A DNA stretch of 64,000 nt from NCBI GenBank assembly GCA_910890315.1, contig CAJVGD010000001.1, positions 434,001-498,000 of the forward strand, read 5' to 3'. Source of the DNA: Serendipita indica DSM 11827 (Eukaryota; Basidiomycota; Agaricomycetes; Sebacinales; Serendipitaceae). This document shows positions 35,079-46,399 of this stretch, one piece after another (position 1 is the first letter of the stretch; each line of letters opens with the position of its first letter). The position numbers and the translations under genes are program-made. The notes below the pieces were generated by a model. That model worked only from the letters and a program-made list of their open reading frames with translations, was not told where the DNA came from and did no database searches.

Positions 35079-36164
35079 GTTGGCGAGTACATCCTTTATG
35101 AGCGCCTCTCTGTGCTCGAGTCATCAGAACCCCCCAGGTAGACTGTGAGTAATTGCGAGATGCTACTCACCGAGTCTCAGGTATGTCAAAGATCGAACGT
35201 TGCTTGACGTCCAGATGAGTATCCACAATGATATGCGTCAACGCTTTGACGGAAAGACTGCCTAGCCACAGTCAACATTTCCGAAAGACCAGATCTAAGA
35301 AAAGAACACACCTGTTTCACTGAGGAGTTTTCCTATGCGACCAGCCGTGCCCACTCCAGCGCAGATGAATGTATTCTCCAGATACTTGGCATCTGGGGAG
35401 ATATAAGCACAAAGGAGGTATCTACACGTACGACACGTACGATCCGACAGTTTGAAGTGCTTCGCAAACAGTTTGGCGACCTCGCCACTCTTTGGACCTC
35501 TCAGCGACGAACGAAACGACCTAGCTACATCTGCAGCTCTGATAGCAGAGCTGGTTATAAACAACACCGTGGGCGCTCCCTTAGTTGCTGAACGCTGTGT
35601 CAACCGTACTTGCAAAGTGGGTATCACTACACTCATTAGCAGGCGCGATAGAACAATTGTGGAGATGGGCACCCTCTGATATGAACTCCCCAAGACTTTC
35701 TACGCTCCTCTCATTCGTGTATGATCGCGTGTCTACAAAGGCAGATTCTGTCAAACGGTTCAGTACAGTTCACATAAACCCAATACAATACCATTGTATC
35801 TCATCTCTTCAAGTTCCAGGGAGGATGAAGTTTTGTAAACCTTTTGAAAGAGCGCGAATACATATTCAGCTTGCGCTGTGGGCGTCTGAAGAGCGATGGA
35901 TTCGCCTGCCGGTTTGCCTTCTTTTCCATCCAGCTTTCGTCGCTATAATGAGATTCTGGTCAGTTTTACTGCTAAACTTCCGGGGCTCTCAACCTTTTTT
36001 GAAACGCTCTCTTCTGTCTCGACGAGCTTGCGTTTTTGTTTCTTCTTCTGCTTCCGCTCGAGCTTCTCGACGACATTTACGGTTTCCACAGCGTCTCCTT
36101 CATGAGAAAGAAGGTCTTGATCAATGTCAAGGTTGTCCTCTAAGTCGTCAGCCTCGAATAGCAT
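35025..36164 (-). CDS. CMS1: Cms1-like ribosome biogenesis protein
   Basis: Nucleolar protein of the small-subunit processome with a degenerate DEAD-helicase-like fold. The N-terminus is acidic then Lys-rich (MLFEADDLEDNLDIDQDLLS, KLERKQKKKQKRK). A 51-nt intron (gttgag...ttatag) leads to RRKLDGKEGKPAGES, then TPTAQAEYVFALF and SSSLELEEMRYN. The core is GAPTVLFITSSAIRAADVAR, AKLFAKHFKLS, CAGVGTAGRIGKLLSE and LTHIIVDTHLDVKQRSI. It ends NELRKAIESRKVSIVLF, 17 codons that are duplicated 4.8 kb away. An alternative in-frame ATG at 36212 would overlap the neighbouring gene. All exon joins are in frame. Confidence 0.88.
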
Positions 36165-36182
36165 GCGGCGCCGGAGAGCAAA
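36165..36182. promoter_or_regulatory. 18-bp gap between divergent start codons (CMS1 / exonuclease)
   Basis: If the first ATGs chosen here are right, the two start codons are 18 bp apart. If CMS1 starts at 36212 the coding regions overlap instead. Either way the promoters must be embedded in transcribed sequence. Confidence 0.35.
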
Positions 36183-37474
36183 ATGAAACTTGACCCCGTG
36201 CTCAACCACCATATTTCCAGCAAGATGTACAAAGAAGACGTCGACCTGCCGTTGATACTCGTCATGCTTCTCATTTTCTTTATATCCTGGGTAATCTTCA
36301 AGAGCTCATTGAACGGAGCGGAGTTGGCCACACAATCACCTCTTCTGTTCAAGAAACCATCCGAAAGTATGGAACGCAAGAAAATATCCACTTTCCTTGT
36401 CTTAGATGTCGAAGGCACTTGCGTCCCATGTAAGAGAATGTTTCCATTCCTCGAGCTCTTCAACGGCCTCAACGCCACATCTTGCCTTTGATACCGAATA
36501 CTAACAAGCCCTAGCAATTGGATTTGACTGGCCAAATGAGATTATTGTGAGGTTCACAAGTCGAGGTCATTGTTCTCAAACATACTGAAGTGTTCGGTAG
36601 GAATGGCCAGTGGTCCTCCTTCGATGGGACGAATCTAGCAAGAGCGATGGGTGCCAGCGACTTACTATAGTAGACGAATTTCACTCGTTCGTCCGACCAA
36701 CATTTCAGCCCAAACTACACCCATTCTGCACCGAGCTGACTGGAATCACACAGGTACGCACCTCTATTGTGCAGAAGTACCCATATTTACATGCCTAGGA
36801 GCAAGTCAATAGCGCACCAACCTTTCCGGAGGTCCTGTCCTCATGCAAAGCGTTCTTGATCAAAAACGGCGTGATTGATTCGGAGGGGAATCCGTTACAA
36901 ACGTACATATGGTGCACAGGTAAGTCTGAGTGTGGTTTCAGTACAGGCTAACAAGCAGAAGACGGCCCATGGGATCTACGGGACTTTTTCACCAAGCAAG
37001 CTTATATTTCAGGCATACAGCGTCCCTCTTGGATTCCTTACAAGATTCTTGACGTGAGAAAGACCTTCGGAGAGTGGTATACGCAGAGGTATCTACGTAG
37101 ATTCACCAAAAACTCTAGGGTGAGAACCATTCCTTCGTTCGTATGAAGCTCATAAAGACGTTGTAGCATAATGGAAGCTTCTCAATCAATCACTCTTACA
37201 AGCTTAGCAAGCAACTGGAGTTGCTGAATCTGACTTTTGAAGGGCGCGAGCACTCTGGTATCGATGTACGTAACTCTCGTCGGTCCACTTTCGGATCCGA
37301 AAAGGCCAAATTACGGTACTTAACAGTTCTTATTAGGACTCAAGGAACATTGCTCGTGTACTCATTGAGTTGTCCGCCCGTGGCGAGCCCCTGGATGCCG
37401 CCAACCTGGACACTCGTCCGATCCGAAAATACAGCTGGATGGGCCCAAATGGATCCATAACAGCGAACTTCTAA
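36183..37474 (+). CDS. ERI1-like DEDDh 3'-5' exonuclease
   Basis: RNase of the ERI1/exonuclease family that trims structured RNA ends; ERI1 relatives act on histone mRNA, 5.8S rRNA and small RNAs. Motif ExoI is FLVLDVEGTC (Asp-x-Glu). It continues GFDWPNEIIEWPVVLLRWD, TIVDEFHSFVRPTF and LTGITQEQVNSAPTF; ExoII is DGPWDLRDFF. The last exon, DSRNIARVLIELSARG, supplies the final Asp but has Arg-Asn where a His is often seen earlier, so the DEDDh assignment should be checked. The N-terminal exon encodes a hydrophobic helix (LILVMLLIFFISWVIF), unusual for this family and possibly a membrane anchor. Starting at ATG 36370 would remove it. It ends SWMGPNGSITANF. Confidence 0.8.
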
Positions 37475-38052
37475 GGCACCTTGCACGTGGACATCGACTT
37501 CTGCTCGTTTCCTCGCACCCACAAATTAATTCTACCGCGAACGACGATGGTTCCCCGTGTTTCCCCGACTTGGCTGGCGAGCCTGTGCATGATCGAAGTA
37601 GCTGCAGAAAACTGTCCGGGGTTTCTCCTCGTGCTTTTCCCCCGTTTCAGGTGTGACCACCGCTGACTGACAGTTTGATGCTCCATATTCACCTTGTCGT
37701 GTCCGTTGTTTAGTCCATACAATCTAATACAGTTAAGTGTCATATAACTGGCTTCTCGGCATGTACATAAGCATCGTTCTATCGCTGCAGCCAGACCTTG
37801 GTTTACCCGTCGTGCAAGTGCCTTTGAAGCTACTGTATGACAAGGATGTCACTAGTTCATACACATTGACTAAGTGGACAACAACGAAGACTTCGACTGA
37901 TTCGAGCTTTATGTGTGAGCGAAAGAGGTTGGATAAGTTAGGGATCGAATCTGTCTCCTGCCCAAGACGATATCGATTCCCGCAGTGTCCTTGGACTCTC
38001 GTAGCCTGAGTACCGAAACCGGCAAAAACACGATGGGGACACTAATGCACTA
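37475..38052. other. Convergent 3' intergenic region
   Basis: About 580 bp between the exonuclease and TmpA-like stops. Short frames are present but none has recognisable features. Confidence 0.45.
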
Positions 38053-40008
38053 TCAGAAGTCCCAGAGCGTGCCAAACGCATGCATGCCAGCTAAAGAGCG
38101 TAGATGTTAGCAGATTCTCTCGTCGGAATAATGCTGCGTGCATACCTTCTCGGCAGCCTTGCATCATCTCGTCGTTGCCTTGCATGTTCGAGGTAATGAA
38201 GATGACCTCGGCTCCCCAGCTTTTCCAGGTATCCTTGAGGAGCTGCATTGTATCAGGGCGCCCTCCTCGCTTCTTTGAATCCCAGAGAATCATGCGCTCG
38301 GGCTCAATGTGCTTGCGAATGAGGCCGGTAATGGTAGGTCCGAACGTCTTCTCTGGTCGGAGCCGATCCAGATAAGGAACCACTTGTCGCTCTGTATGCA
38401 GGTACTAAGTGCAGCACCAATACCTGTGCCGGTACATATACGAATTCCGCGGTTGAACATGGCGGAAGCGTGCCCAACGCCGGCTGAGTTGGTATTAGAG
38501 AAACAAAATATATGAATAAGGGGGTAAGGACGCACCAAACTTAAGCTCTCTTGTCCACAAGGTTTTAGGAGGGTTCGTGACAAGACCTTTTGTGAAATCG
38601 CCTTGGACGCCGCAAATCATGTAGTGGTAGCGAGACCGTTTGCCTTCACTGATGATACCAAATGCATGGTACTCCATAATAGAGGATCGGCTGATTCTGC
38701 CGAGCAAGCCTTGTTGCATTCCGCGATGGAATCGAATCACTGCGACCTTGGGAGAAGGCTGAAGAGGCGTTTAGGCTTGTCCTAATGGGACATATAATCC
38801 AACTCACAATTTCGACATCGACTGGTACTTCGCGGACGGTAACCCAAGGGATCAAGACACTTGGAAACGTTAGTACGGGCCCGGTGATCGAGTATGGTGA
38901 CTTACAAGACAGTCATGCCGAGAGCAAACCAGAATTCTTGGGCACTAATAAGAGCGTCACCATCTGTGCGCCAAGTCCTCGTCTTGATGTCGTAGGTGTT
39001 TCCGAGGATAACAAAGATCCAAGTAGCAGCGAGCCCAAGCCATCCGATGAAGCGGTGGTGCCTTTCGAAGACGTTGTGGTGGGTACTGGAGACCGATCAG
39101 ACGAAAGGGTGGTCCTCGGCAAAAGGCACTCACTTTCGGACCCAAGGGAAGGCGCTAATAATGGATATAATTACGAGGATGCTGGTAATAATGCCCGTCA
39201 CGATGACGGCATCGTGTTGGATCTTGTGATGTCGAATAATATCCACGATCTTGAAGACAAGCCATCTAAACATTGCTGAGTCTTGGGGAATTTGATGGAG
39301 TAACTCATACGTACGCGGCTCCTGATAGGGCACATCCAGAGTGGATACCCCCAACATGCTGGAGTATCGAAGTTACGGCGAGCTTGATGCTGATAGGTGC
39401 CCACTGTGCGTGAGTATCATCAGCAAGTTGTCAGATCAAAGATGGAAGAAGAGTACGTACACCTCTCAAACCGTGAATGGCAATGAGGTAGAGGAACCGA
39501 AGGAAGAGCTCATTGCGCATCAAGATGGCACAAAGCAGGTTGCCCAAGACCAAGGCTCCGAGGTGTTTCTCGGCATACGGGAACCGATTGAGTGCTGCCA
39601 TGATGATTCCGGCCAAGTTGAGCAAGGTTACGAATGTGAAGAACTTGCGATAGGTATTGAACCAGAGCTGGAAGAGGATCCATCGGCTGACTTTCCGCTT
39701 TGGAGGAGGTGGTTTCTTCTGTACTGGCTTATCCTCTGACGGCTTCTCCGCTGGTGGCGAGCGAGGACAGGCCGCTTCTGGCTTGAGGGGTATCATAGGA
39801 TTGGATACAGTGGGTGTGATCCCTTCGTGAACAGGAGAGACGGGTGAGAGGATACTGAGAGGACTACACGCTTGTCGTGCACAAGTGCACTCGGTGGGAG
39901 GATGGGTAGTCGCTGCATATTTTCGTAGACACCCTTTTCGGCGTCATCGAACTCTCGGCTTGCACTCCCCCCTAGTGTAACATCTCCGGCAGACCATGTA
40001 GAAGACAT
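38053..40008 (-). CDS. TmpA-like integral membrane oxidoreductase
   Basis: Fungal membrane flavoprotein family named for Aspergillus TmpA, which influences conidiation. The N-terminus MSSTWSAGDVTLGGSASREF is soluble. Several spans follow after a Lys/Pro cluster: NTYRKFFTFVTLLNLAGIIM, LGALVLGNLLCAILM, a short exon near 39280-39400, VIVTGIITSILVIISIIS, and FIGWLGLAATWIFVILGNTY. The cytosolic half resembles a ferredoxin-reductase fold: VIRFHRGMQQGLLGRISRSS, EYHAFGIISEGK, YHYMICGVQGDFTK, then the nucleotide loop ICTGTGIGAALS and WGAEVIFITSNMQGNDEMMQ. It ends FGTLWDF. Electron donor and acceptor are unknown. Confidence 0.8.
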
Positions 40009-41336
40009 GATACTAGTAGCGAACCCTTGGCGTGCAATGGGTCGGGGTGATGGTGGGTGACGAGGGGCGGCCCGACGGGGGAAGGGGGATTATGTAGCCA
40101 CGGCAGAGTGGGTGAATGCGAGGTTTTAACCCGCTTGCGGGGATTCTACGTGACGCCGAGGATGTTCACCGAATCCCAAAGTGCGGTTGAGCTGCGTCGT
40201 GCGCGCGACCAGTGCGAATCGATGGAATAGCAATGGGTGGAGAAGACGCTAGGTATTGCCTGAGCAGCCGCTCCCGATGTTCCGACACGCCAGAACTAGT
40301 AACCATGGGTGTAACCTCGGTAGAGGGCGTGATGAGGAGGGTGAATACTACGAGCGAGTATTGGCCGAGGTTTGAAGGCCCAAGACTAGGCTCTCATGCA
40401 CGTCTGATAGCCTGGGCCAGACAGATGAGGCGCGAGCGTCACTCGTCTTGCGTCATGCGACTTGAGCGGTCTTTGAAGATCCTGCGAGACGCCCACGATA
40501 GGAAGGAGGAGCCGGTCATTGGCTGGAGCAGTGACGACTAGAGGACGTCTGCAATGAAACTTACGGAAATCAAAAATTTGCGAATTATAGCTTGCTGCTT
40601 CCACCGTCGCAGATGTCGCGCTCGTTTCCCCGTCCATCCACGAAACTCCCCCGCAGCTGGCCGTCGCGGCCGTCTAGACAGGTCTAGTGTGCACAGATAT
40701 CGCCCAGATCCCAGTCTGGACAATCTCCGCCGTTCGGTTGTTACACTTTCATTGATTGCGGCGCTGCTGGTGATGGAGATATCCAAGGAGGAATGTCGGT
40801 CCGTGACCTAGATAACGGAAGGATCCCGCTGAGCCAACAATCTCGCAGAAATCAGAATCTTCAAACTGTTGTTGGGACAACCAGATGACTTCACGATTCC
40901 AAGGCAAGATGGGCTTGGCGGTTCAGGAGCATCACGATCCACGCACGACACTAGAATCGAAGGTATCAATGCGCCATATAAACCAGATTACAGTCTTCTA
41001 CAAAATGTCGGCGAAAGAAGGGAGCAGGCACGAGCCGCGCTCAGCTTGACCAGCGCAGGAGACTGTGGCGGTCACGACGTCGTTCCGTGTGGCCCCGACT
41101 AGCTGAGATCGGATCCCCTTGGCCCACCTGCAATGTCATGACCCTTGTGTGCTTGTAGGTCTCGCAACACGCCCGGGTCGACTACGACCTGTAAGCTCAG
41201 GATCAAAACACGGGAGGATCTACATACCCGGTAATACACTCTTCCGTCGGACATGAGGACTTTGTCCTATCGGCCCTTCTCCGGGTACGGGGCCGTTGAA
41301 TCGATGCTAGAAGCAGGGTCAATATAATGGAGAAAA
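40009..41336. other. 1.3-kb region without a supported gene
   Basis: Holds the TmpA-like promoter and the B56 3' region. Plus-strand frames at 40212-40541 and 40869-41102 have no recognisable domain, no splice context and no start-site support. A small or non-coding transcript cannot be excluded. Confidence 0.35.
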
Positions 41337-43490
41337 TCAATGATCAAGTTTGCTAACGTTCGTTTCGATTTCAGGATCAGCTTCCGGGATCATTTCATCC
41401 ACAGGGTGCATGCCGTCCTCGACATGAACGTTGTGCAGCTCCATTGACAAATCTGCGAGCTCAGCGTCATCCACTGGAGGAGGCATTGGAGGATAAGGAA
41501 TTATCCAGGACTATTGGAGGTGCAGTGCCATTCGAGTTTTTGACTGCGGCATCTCGCACTTTTTGCCAACCGTCGTATCGAGCAACAAGCCGCTCCCGCT
41601 CACTGTGGCGTCACTCAGTATAGGTTAGATTATGTGAATTTACGTACGCGATACGCTCCCGCTTGAAGTTCTGGACGGCCTCCTCGAATAATTCTGGGTT
41701 CATATCCATAAACGTCTTGAGGGCATTGTATATCATGCCGTGAATAGATCTAAGTCATTGTGAGATCATATTATATTCCCGCTTACGCCGTACCGATTCC
41801 AATGCGCCTTCGAGTTTTGATAGAGTGCCGGGAAAATGATCGGCAAGATGACGTGCAGGTTGTCGCCCATCAGATTGACGATGTATTCGTTGTTCCAGTA
41901 ATAAAGGGCTCTTTCTGCGACTTGGAAATGCTGACTGTTGACACACCTAGCCAACTGCTGGAAGAGGGCCACCTGGACTTTTTGGAATTCGATAGGATCG
42001 ATGACGTCCAAAACTTCTTCGACCTCGTTTAGGAACATGACCTCCTTGGGCGAGTTTACTTTTGGCCAGTATTTGAGAAGGCCTAGCAGGACGTCCTCTG
42101 TGAGAGTGCAGTCCTTTTCGAGGAACTGAACTACGCAGTAGGCCAGCTGAGGGTGATAAAGAGACAGCGACTTGACTTTGTGCAGAGGAATCAGCACGCG
42201 AGTTAGGAATGTCTTATGTTCCTCCTTGAGCGGAAGCGCAAAGCCATTGATGATCGATCCTAGAATTTCGAGTAATTCGGCGATTCCATTGTGCCTCTCC
42301 GTCTCATAGATGAATTGGAAGAAGACATTATTAATGGATCGCCGAATGAATGCGCGGAGGTTGAGGAATTTACCGTAGATACGGTGTAAGGTGGTTTTGA
42401 GAAAGTCACGTTCTCGGGGATCTTCGCTGTCGAAAAGCTCAAGAAGGTTGAGCACAAACGGTTGGTCTATATATCGTTTGGCGACGTTGGTATTGAAGTC
42501 GGGACTTTCGACGAAGCGAAGGAAGAATTCGTAGACGATCTGAAGGTGAGGCCATGCAAGCTCGAGCACGGGCTCGTCCTCTTCTGGGTCAAAAGCGTCT
42601 CCTGTTGGATTGACTTGTGGTGGTATTGAACGGAACAGATTGGTCGCGAACTGTAGGACCGGGGTCAATGATTATTTCCTACTCGACTTCAGAGCACGCA
42701 CCATGGCGACAACCTCCGGGTAGATAGGCTCTGTAATTACTCCTCTTTGCGTCGTTATATAATCCAGCATTTCATGAAGAGTCTGCGCCTTGATTTGCTT
42801 CCCCCTCAACTCGGAACTGGCGTCATTAAAGTCAAACAATACGCAACATTGTCGTATCTTGCGAATAAAAAGTTCGGGTCGGTCGTGAATTGCCACCTCT
42901 AGGTTTCAAATGATGAGCAGGTCTCCAACGCAAGGCGCTAAACGCATACCGTTAAAAGCAGGCAGTCGTTCAATCTCAATCTTTTCAGTGACGTGAAACC
43001 GGCTACTCCGTTGCTTCTTAGGCGGTTTACCAACGATGGGGATAGTGTCCTTGGGAGCTTGACGGAGGCGATTGTTCAAGGTCGCGGTTGCACGGGGTGG
43101 TGTCGCTGGCTCGCCAGGCTGATGTGTCGTTGCCCTCTGCGGGGGTATGGGATCGGCCGGCATCTCAGAGTTCGTGACTACGATTGGCGGGACGTTCTTG
43201 TCCTGTCCCGGAAACCTTCGCTCAGCTGTGATCTGAGGTTGGGCAGCAGCCTGGACTGGCGGCTGCCCCGATCTACCTATTGACGACGATCCTGAGACGG
43301 GGTTTGCGCTCTGGCCATTGTAGCTCTGCAAGGACGACGTTGAGCTTTGAGGGGATGGCTTGGCCGGAGGGGGAGGAGGAGCTGGACCATTGGTATTTGC
43401 TGCAGAGTTCTTAGAACTCTTTGAGCTCGAATCCGCCGACGTCTTGCGGCTCAGCTGTTGCAGAGAAGTAAGACGCCAGCCGCAAAGTCC
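41337..43490 (-). CDS. RTS1: PP2A regulatory subunit B56 (B-prime)
   Basis: Targeting subunit of protein phosphatase 2A, acting in stress response, septation and centromere cohesion. A Ser/Pro-rich N-terminus ([20 protein letters not shown]) precedes the HEAT-like B56 core: [119 protein letters not shown]. The C-terminal frame stops at 41467 as written, but the usual family tail ([19 protein letters not shown]) follows in a shifted frame to 41337. One surplus base near 41505-41506 would explain it. The first exon was not found; the start near 43490 is approximate. Confidence 0.88.
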
Positions 43491-44000
43491 ACGAGCATAA
43501 CGAGAGCATGGTCAGCAATGCGTCGTCTCTGTATATACAATAATTAACAGACCGACAGTGTCTTCTTGATTCCCTTCATCAACAGCGATCGCGGTCGGCG
43601 ACAAGTGCAGTCGATGTTTGTCCCACACCATCTCGCTCAGCTTGTGGTGAATTCGGTCGCTAGACATAACTCGAGCATTTATCATATCGCAATAACGCGA
43701 TCGAGGAGCAATGTTACATCTACATAACACGTCTGTCATGAACAGACCCTCGTATTAACTGGCCCAACTCGATGTCAGGCGGCTCGTCAAGGATGTTCTT
43801 CATTCAGAGGGCTTGGATTCATAATATTGCTTCCTTGTGGATCAATCACGATATCCAACGTAATGCAACAGCGGGTTTACGCCCGAGCTTGTCGGAACGC
43901 TCTCTTGTGTCCCTTTCATGGTTTCAAACAGTGTTTTTGCCTTCGATTTTTTGCCGAAAGGTGCAGGGTGGATACAACGCTTGCACTCTCCAGGAATTAG
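43491..44000. promoter_or_regulatory. Divergent region, B56 / HIS3
   Basis: Should contain the missing 5' exon of the B56 gene and the HIS3 promoter. A minus-strand frame 43512-43739 has no recognised homology and no join to B56 that I could justify. Confidence 0.35.
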
Positions 44001-44792
44001 ATGGCCGAACCAAGAACCGCATCAGTCTCAAGGAAAACCAACGAAACCGATATCCATGTGGATCTTAACCTAGATGCCACTCCTGGGTCTGGGATTGTGC
44101 AAGCCATCAAGATTAGCACTGGCATTGGCTTCTTGGACCATGTGAGCGATTTCTATTCCTATATTTCACCTTTTTGACCTTATCTCAGATGTTTCACGCT
44201 CTCGCAAAGCATGGAGGCTGGTGCTTGACAATTACGTGCAACGGAGATCTCTGGATCGACGATCATCACACTGCTGATAGGTGCATTTGCTCTGGTGATG
44301 CCTTGATCTGAGTCTCCAACACAGGACTGTGCACTTGCATTAGGCGAGGCTTTCAAGCAGGCGTTGGGAGAGGTTCGCGGTATTAAGCGTTATGGAACTG
44401 GACACGCTCCATTGGACGAGGTACGAGCCCGCATTCAAGTCGACGCGAACTTACACCGGCTAGGCGTTATCTAGAGCCGTAATCGACATCTCTGGGCGTC
44501 CCTATTGCGTCGCTTCTTTGGATCTGAAGCGTGAAAAAATCGGAGACCTCTCCACGGAGATGATTCCGCACGTCTTCCACTCCTTCGCCATGGCCGCTGG
44601 AGTCACTCTACACGTCGATGTCCTTCGAGGAGAGAACGATCACCACAAGTCGGTCCACCCGAATCTCTCAACGAGCGACTCTCACACATTCACAGGTCCG
44701 AGTCGGCATTCAAGGCCCTAGCATTGGCCATCCGACAGGCAATTGAGAGGACAGGCGGCCACGATGTACCGAGTACGAAAGGTGTTCTCTAA
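44001..44792 (+). CDS. HIS3: Imidazoleglycerol-phosphate dehydratase
   Basis: Mn-dependent enzyme of histidine synthesis. Exons give [51 protein letters not shown] (metal His pair), [67 protein letters not shown] and [20 protein letters not shown]. The order and length match the family. The junction after HHTA does not keep the frame with the only good donor (GATAG|gtgcat at about 44280). The expected HTAED would need two bases fewer, so this site is either mis-assembled or uses an odd donor. The last intron (gtcggt...tcacag) splits the HHK codon cleanly. Confidence 0.93.
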
Positions 44793-44921
44793 TATCTTGT
44801 ACAATTGGTCAGTGAATATGAACGAAATCGAATGTCCACAGCTCGTCTCAGCGCTTGCGCTCTTGATCCTCTTCCACGTTGTGCCTGCTCATTGAACCGT
44901 CGCTTTACTGTCATCTAAGTC

Positions 44922-46399
44922 ATGGAGAGCTGGCGAGAAAAAGAACCTCCTTCCATGGAGAAAGCACATGCGCATGTTGCGAATGCCGAGGAATATGAGG
45001 CCGCTGGATTGCTCGCGTGCGCTATGCCAGAGTTCTACAAAGCTGCAGAGGTGTTCCTAGCTTGCATGGATCAAGCGACAAATCCACAGGTCGGCGAATA
45101 ACGTACATGATGAAGGTTACTCAACGGCCCATTAGACCAAGCAGACCCTCAAGCTATTATACAATGACAACAACCGACGAGGGAAAGAAATACAGCGCCG
45201 GATTGCGCAGATGAAAGAGGATTTGTCGACCACATCAATTCCTTCGAGAACGCAGAGCCCACACCGCGTCGCGGGATCTCAGCGCTATGATTCACCCTCA
45301 AGAATGAACGGTCGTGACACAAGCCTCGCAATGTCTCAGCGCACCATCGATGATTCCTACATGGTCCTTGGCGGTAGGGTAGGCGTCTGTTCTTCTTCCC
45401 GAGTTGGGGTCTGATTATTTGCAGACTGACCCCCAGGATCCCTTCAACCAGTTTTGGAACAAGATTGAGCAAATGTTGGATAATCTGTCACAACCGGTGG
45501 CATTCGCGACTGTACCGCTTACTGCGTCAGAACATGTAGAGGATAACCAGGACAACGCGGGTAATCCTAACATGATTCAATCTCACCCTATTTCCCAGCC
45601 TCTTACACAAGCTGGCGTACTCTCCGAAGAAGAGCAGCAGGCTCTGGAGAATAAACTGTCTCTCGCCCTTGAAGATGATGAAGAGCTGTTCGCCGGTACG
45701 TTACTGTATATCGTCCCTAAAATATTGACATGAAGTAGAGTTTGGGATGGGGGAGTCATTTTATGTGATTCCGTCTGAAGCCTCGCCAGCCATGAAGAAA
45801 TTGCAATCAGAAAACGCCGCTCTCAAACAAGAACTGCAAGTGACCAAGACGAAACTCTCGAATGCCGAGAAAACGATTAGACTTCGACAGGAGCAAGAAA
45901 GAGCGCTCAGAGATAGTATTATCTCAGTGAGGAGAGAGGTGAATCAACGATTGCCGGTTCGTCACTGTCTAATGTTCTGCAGGCCCAACGAGCCATCTCG
46001 GCATCAGCAATGGGTGGAAGAGCAGGTTCTTTAGCGGTATTGGAGGCGACTCTGCCAAATCTTCTTCCACAGCCGTCCGGCAGCCCCGCACAACCAGCAT
46101 CCCAAGCGTTGGGACCTGAACGTGAGACACAATATGTTCGCCGAATACGCGAACTGGAGGAAGAACTTCGATTCTCGAGAGTGGAGAATGAAAAGAATGT
46201 GAGTGATGTCCTGTCACACTGTCAGCGAGCCTGACGACTTCTGCAGCGGGCAACCATTCAACGCTTCCGAGAGAGATGGGAGAAGCTAAAGGAATCCGCA
46301 AAGCGGAAAAGAAGTGCTAAAGCTGCCGAGAATGCACGGGACAGCGTCAAAGAGACGATACAGGAGGAGCCAGAACTCGAGGTTGAGAACGGATCATGA
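44922..46399 (+). CDS. Atg38/NRBF2-like MIT-domain protein (probable)
   Basis: The N-terminal three-helix segment MEKAHAHVANAEEYEAAGLL to ACMDQATNPQ and TLKLLYNDNNRRGKEIQRRI looks like a MIT domain. A disordered middle holds SYMVL in an acidic setting (TIDDSYMVLGG), an Atg8-interaction-motif form (aromatic-x-x-Leu). Two coiled-coil stretches follow: MKKLQSENAALKQELQVTKT and YVRRIRELEEELRFSRVENE, then a basic helix (ERWEKLKESAKRKRSAK). MIT plus coiled coil plus Atg8 motif is the layout of Atg38/NRBF2, which joins PI3-kinase complex I in autophagy. This is an architecture match, not a sequence-level certainty. The stop overlaps the first ATG of the next gene. Confidence 0.55.

Noticed and set aside
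40212-41102. Two plus-strand frames as genes
   Set aside because: No domain, no splice sites of good quality and no partner exons; composition does not differ from chance frames.
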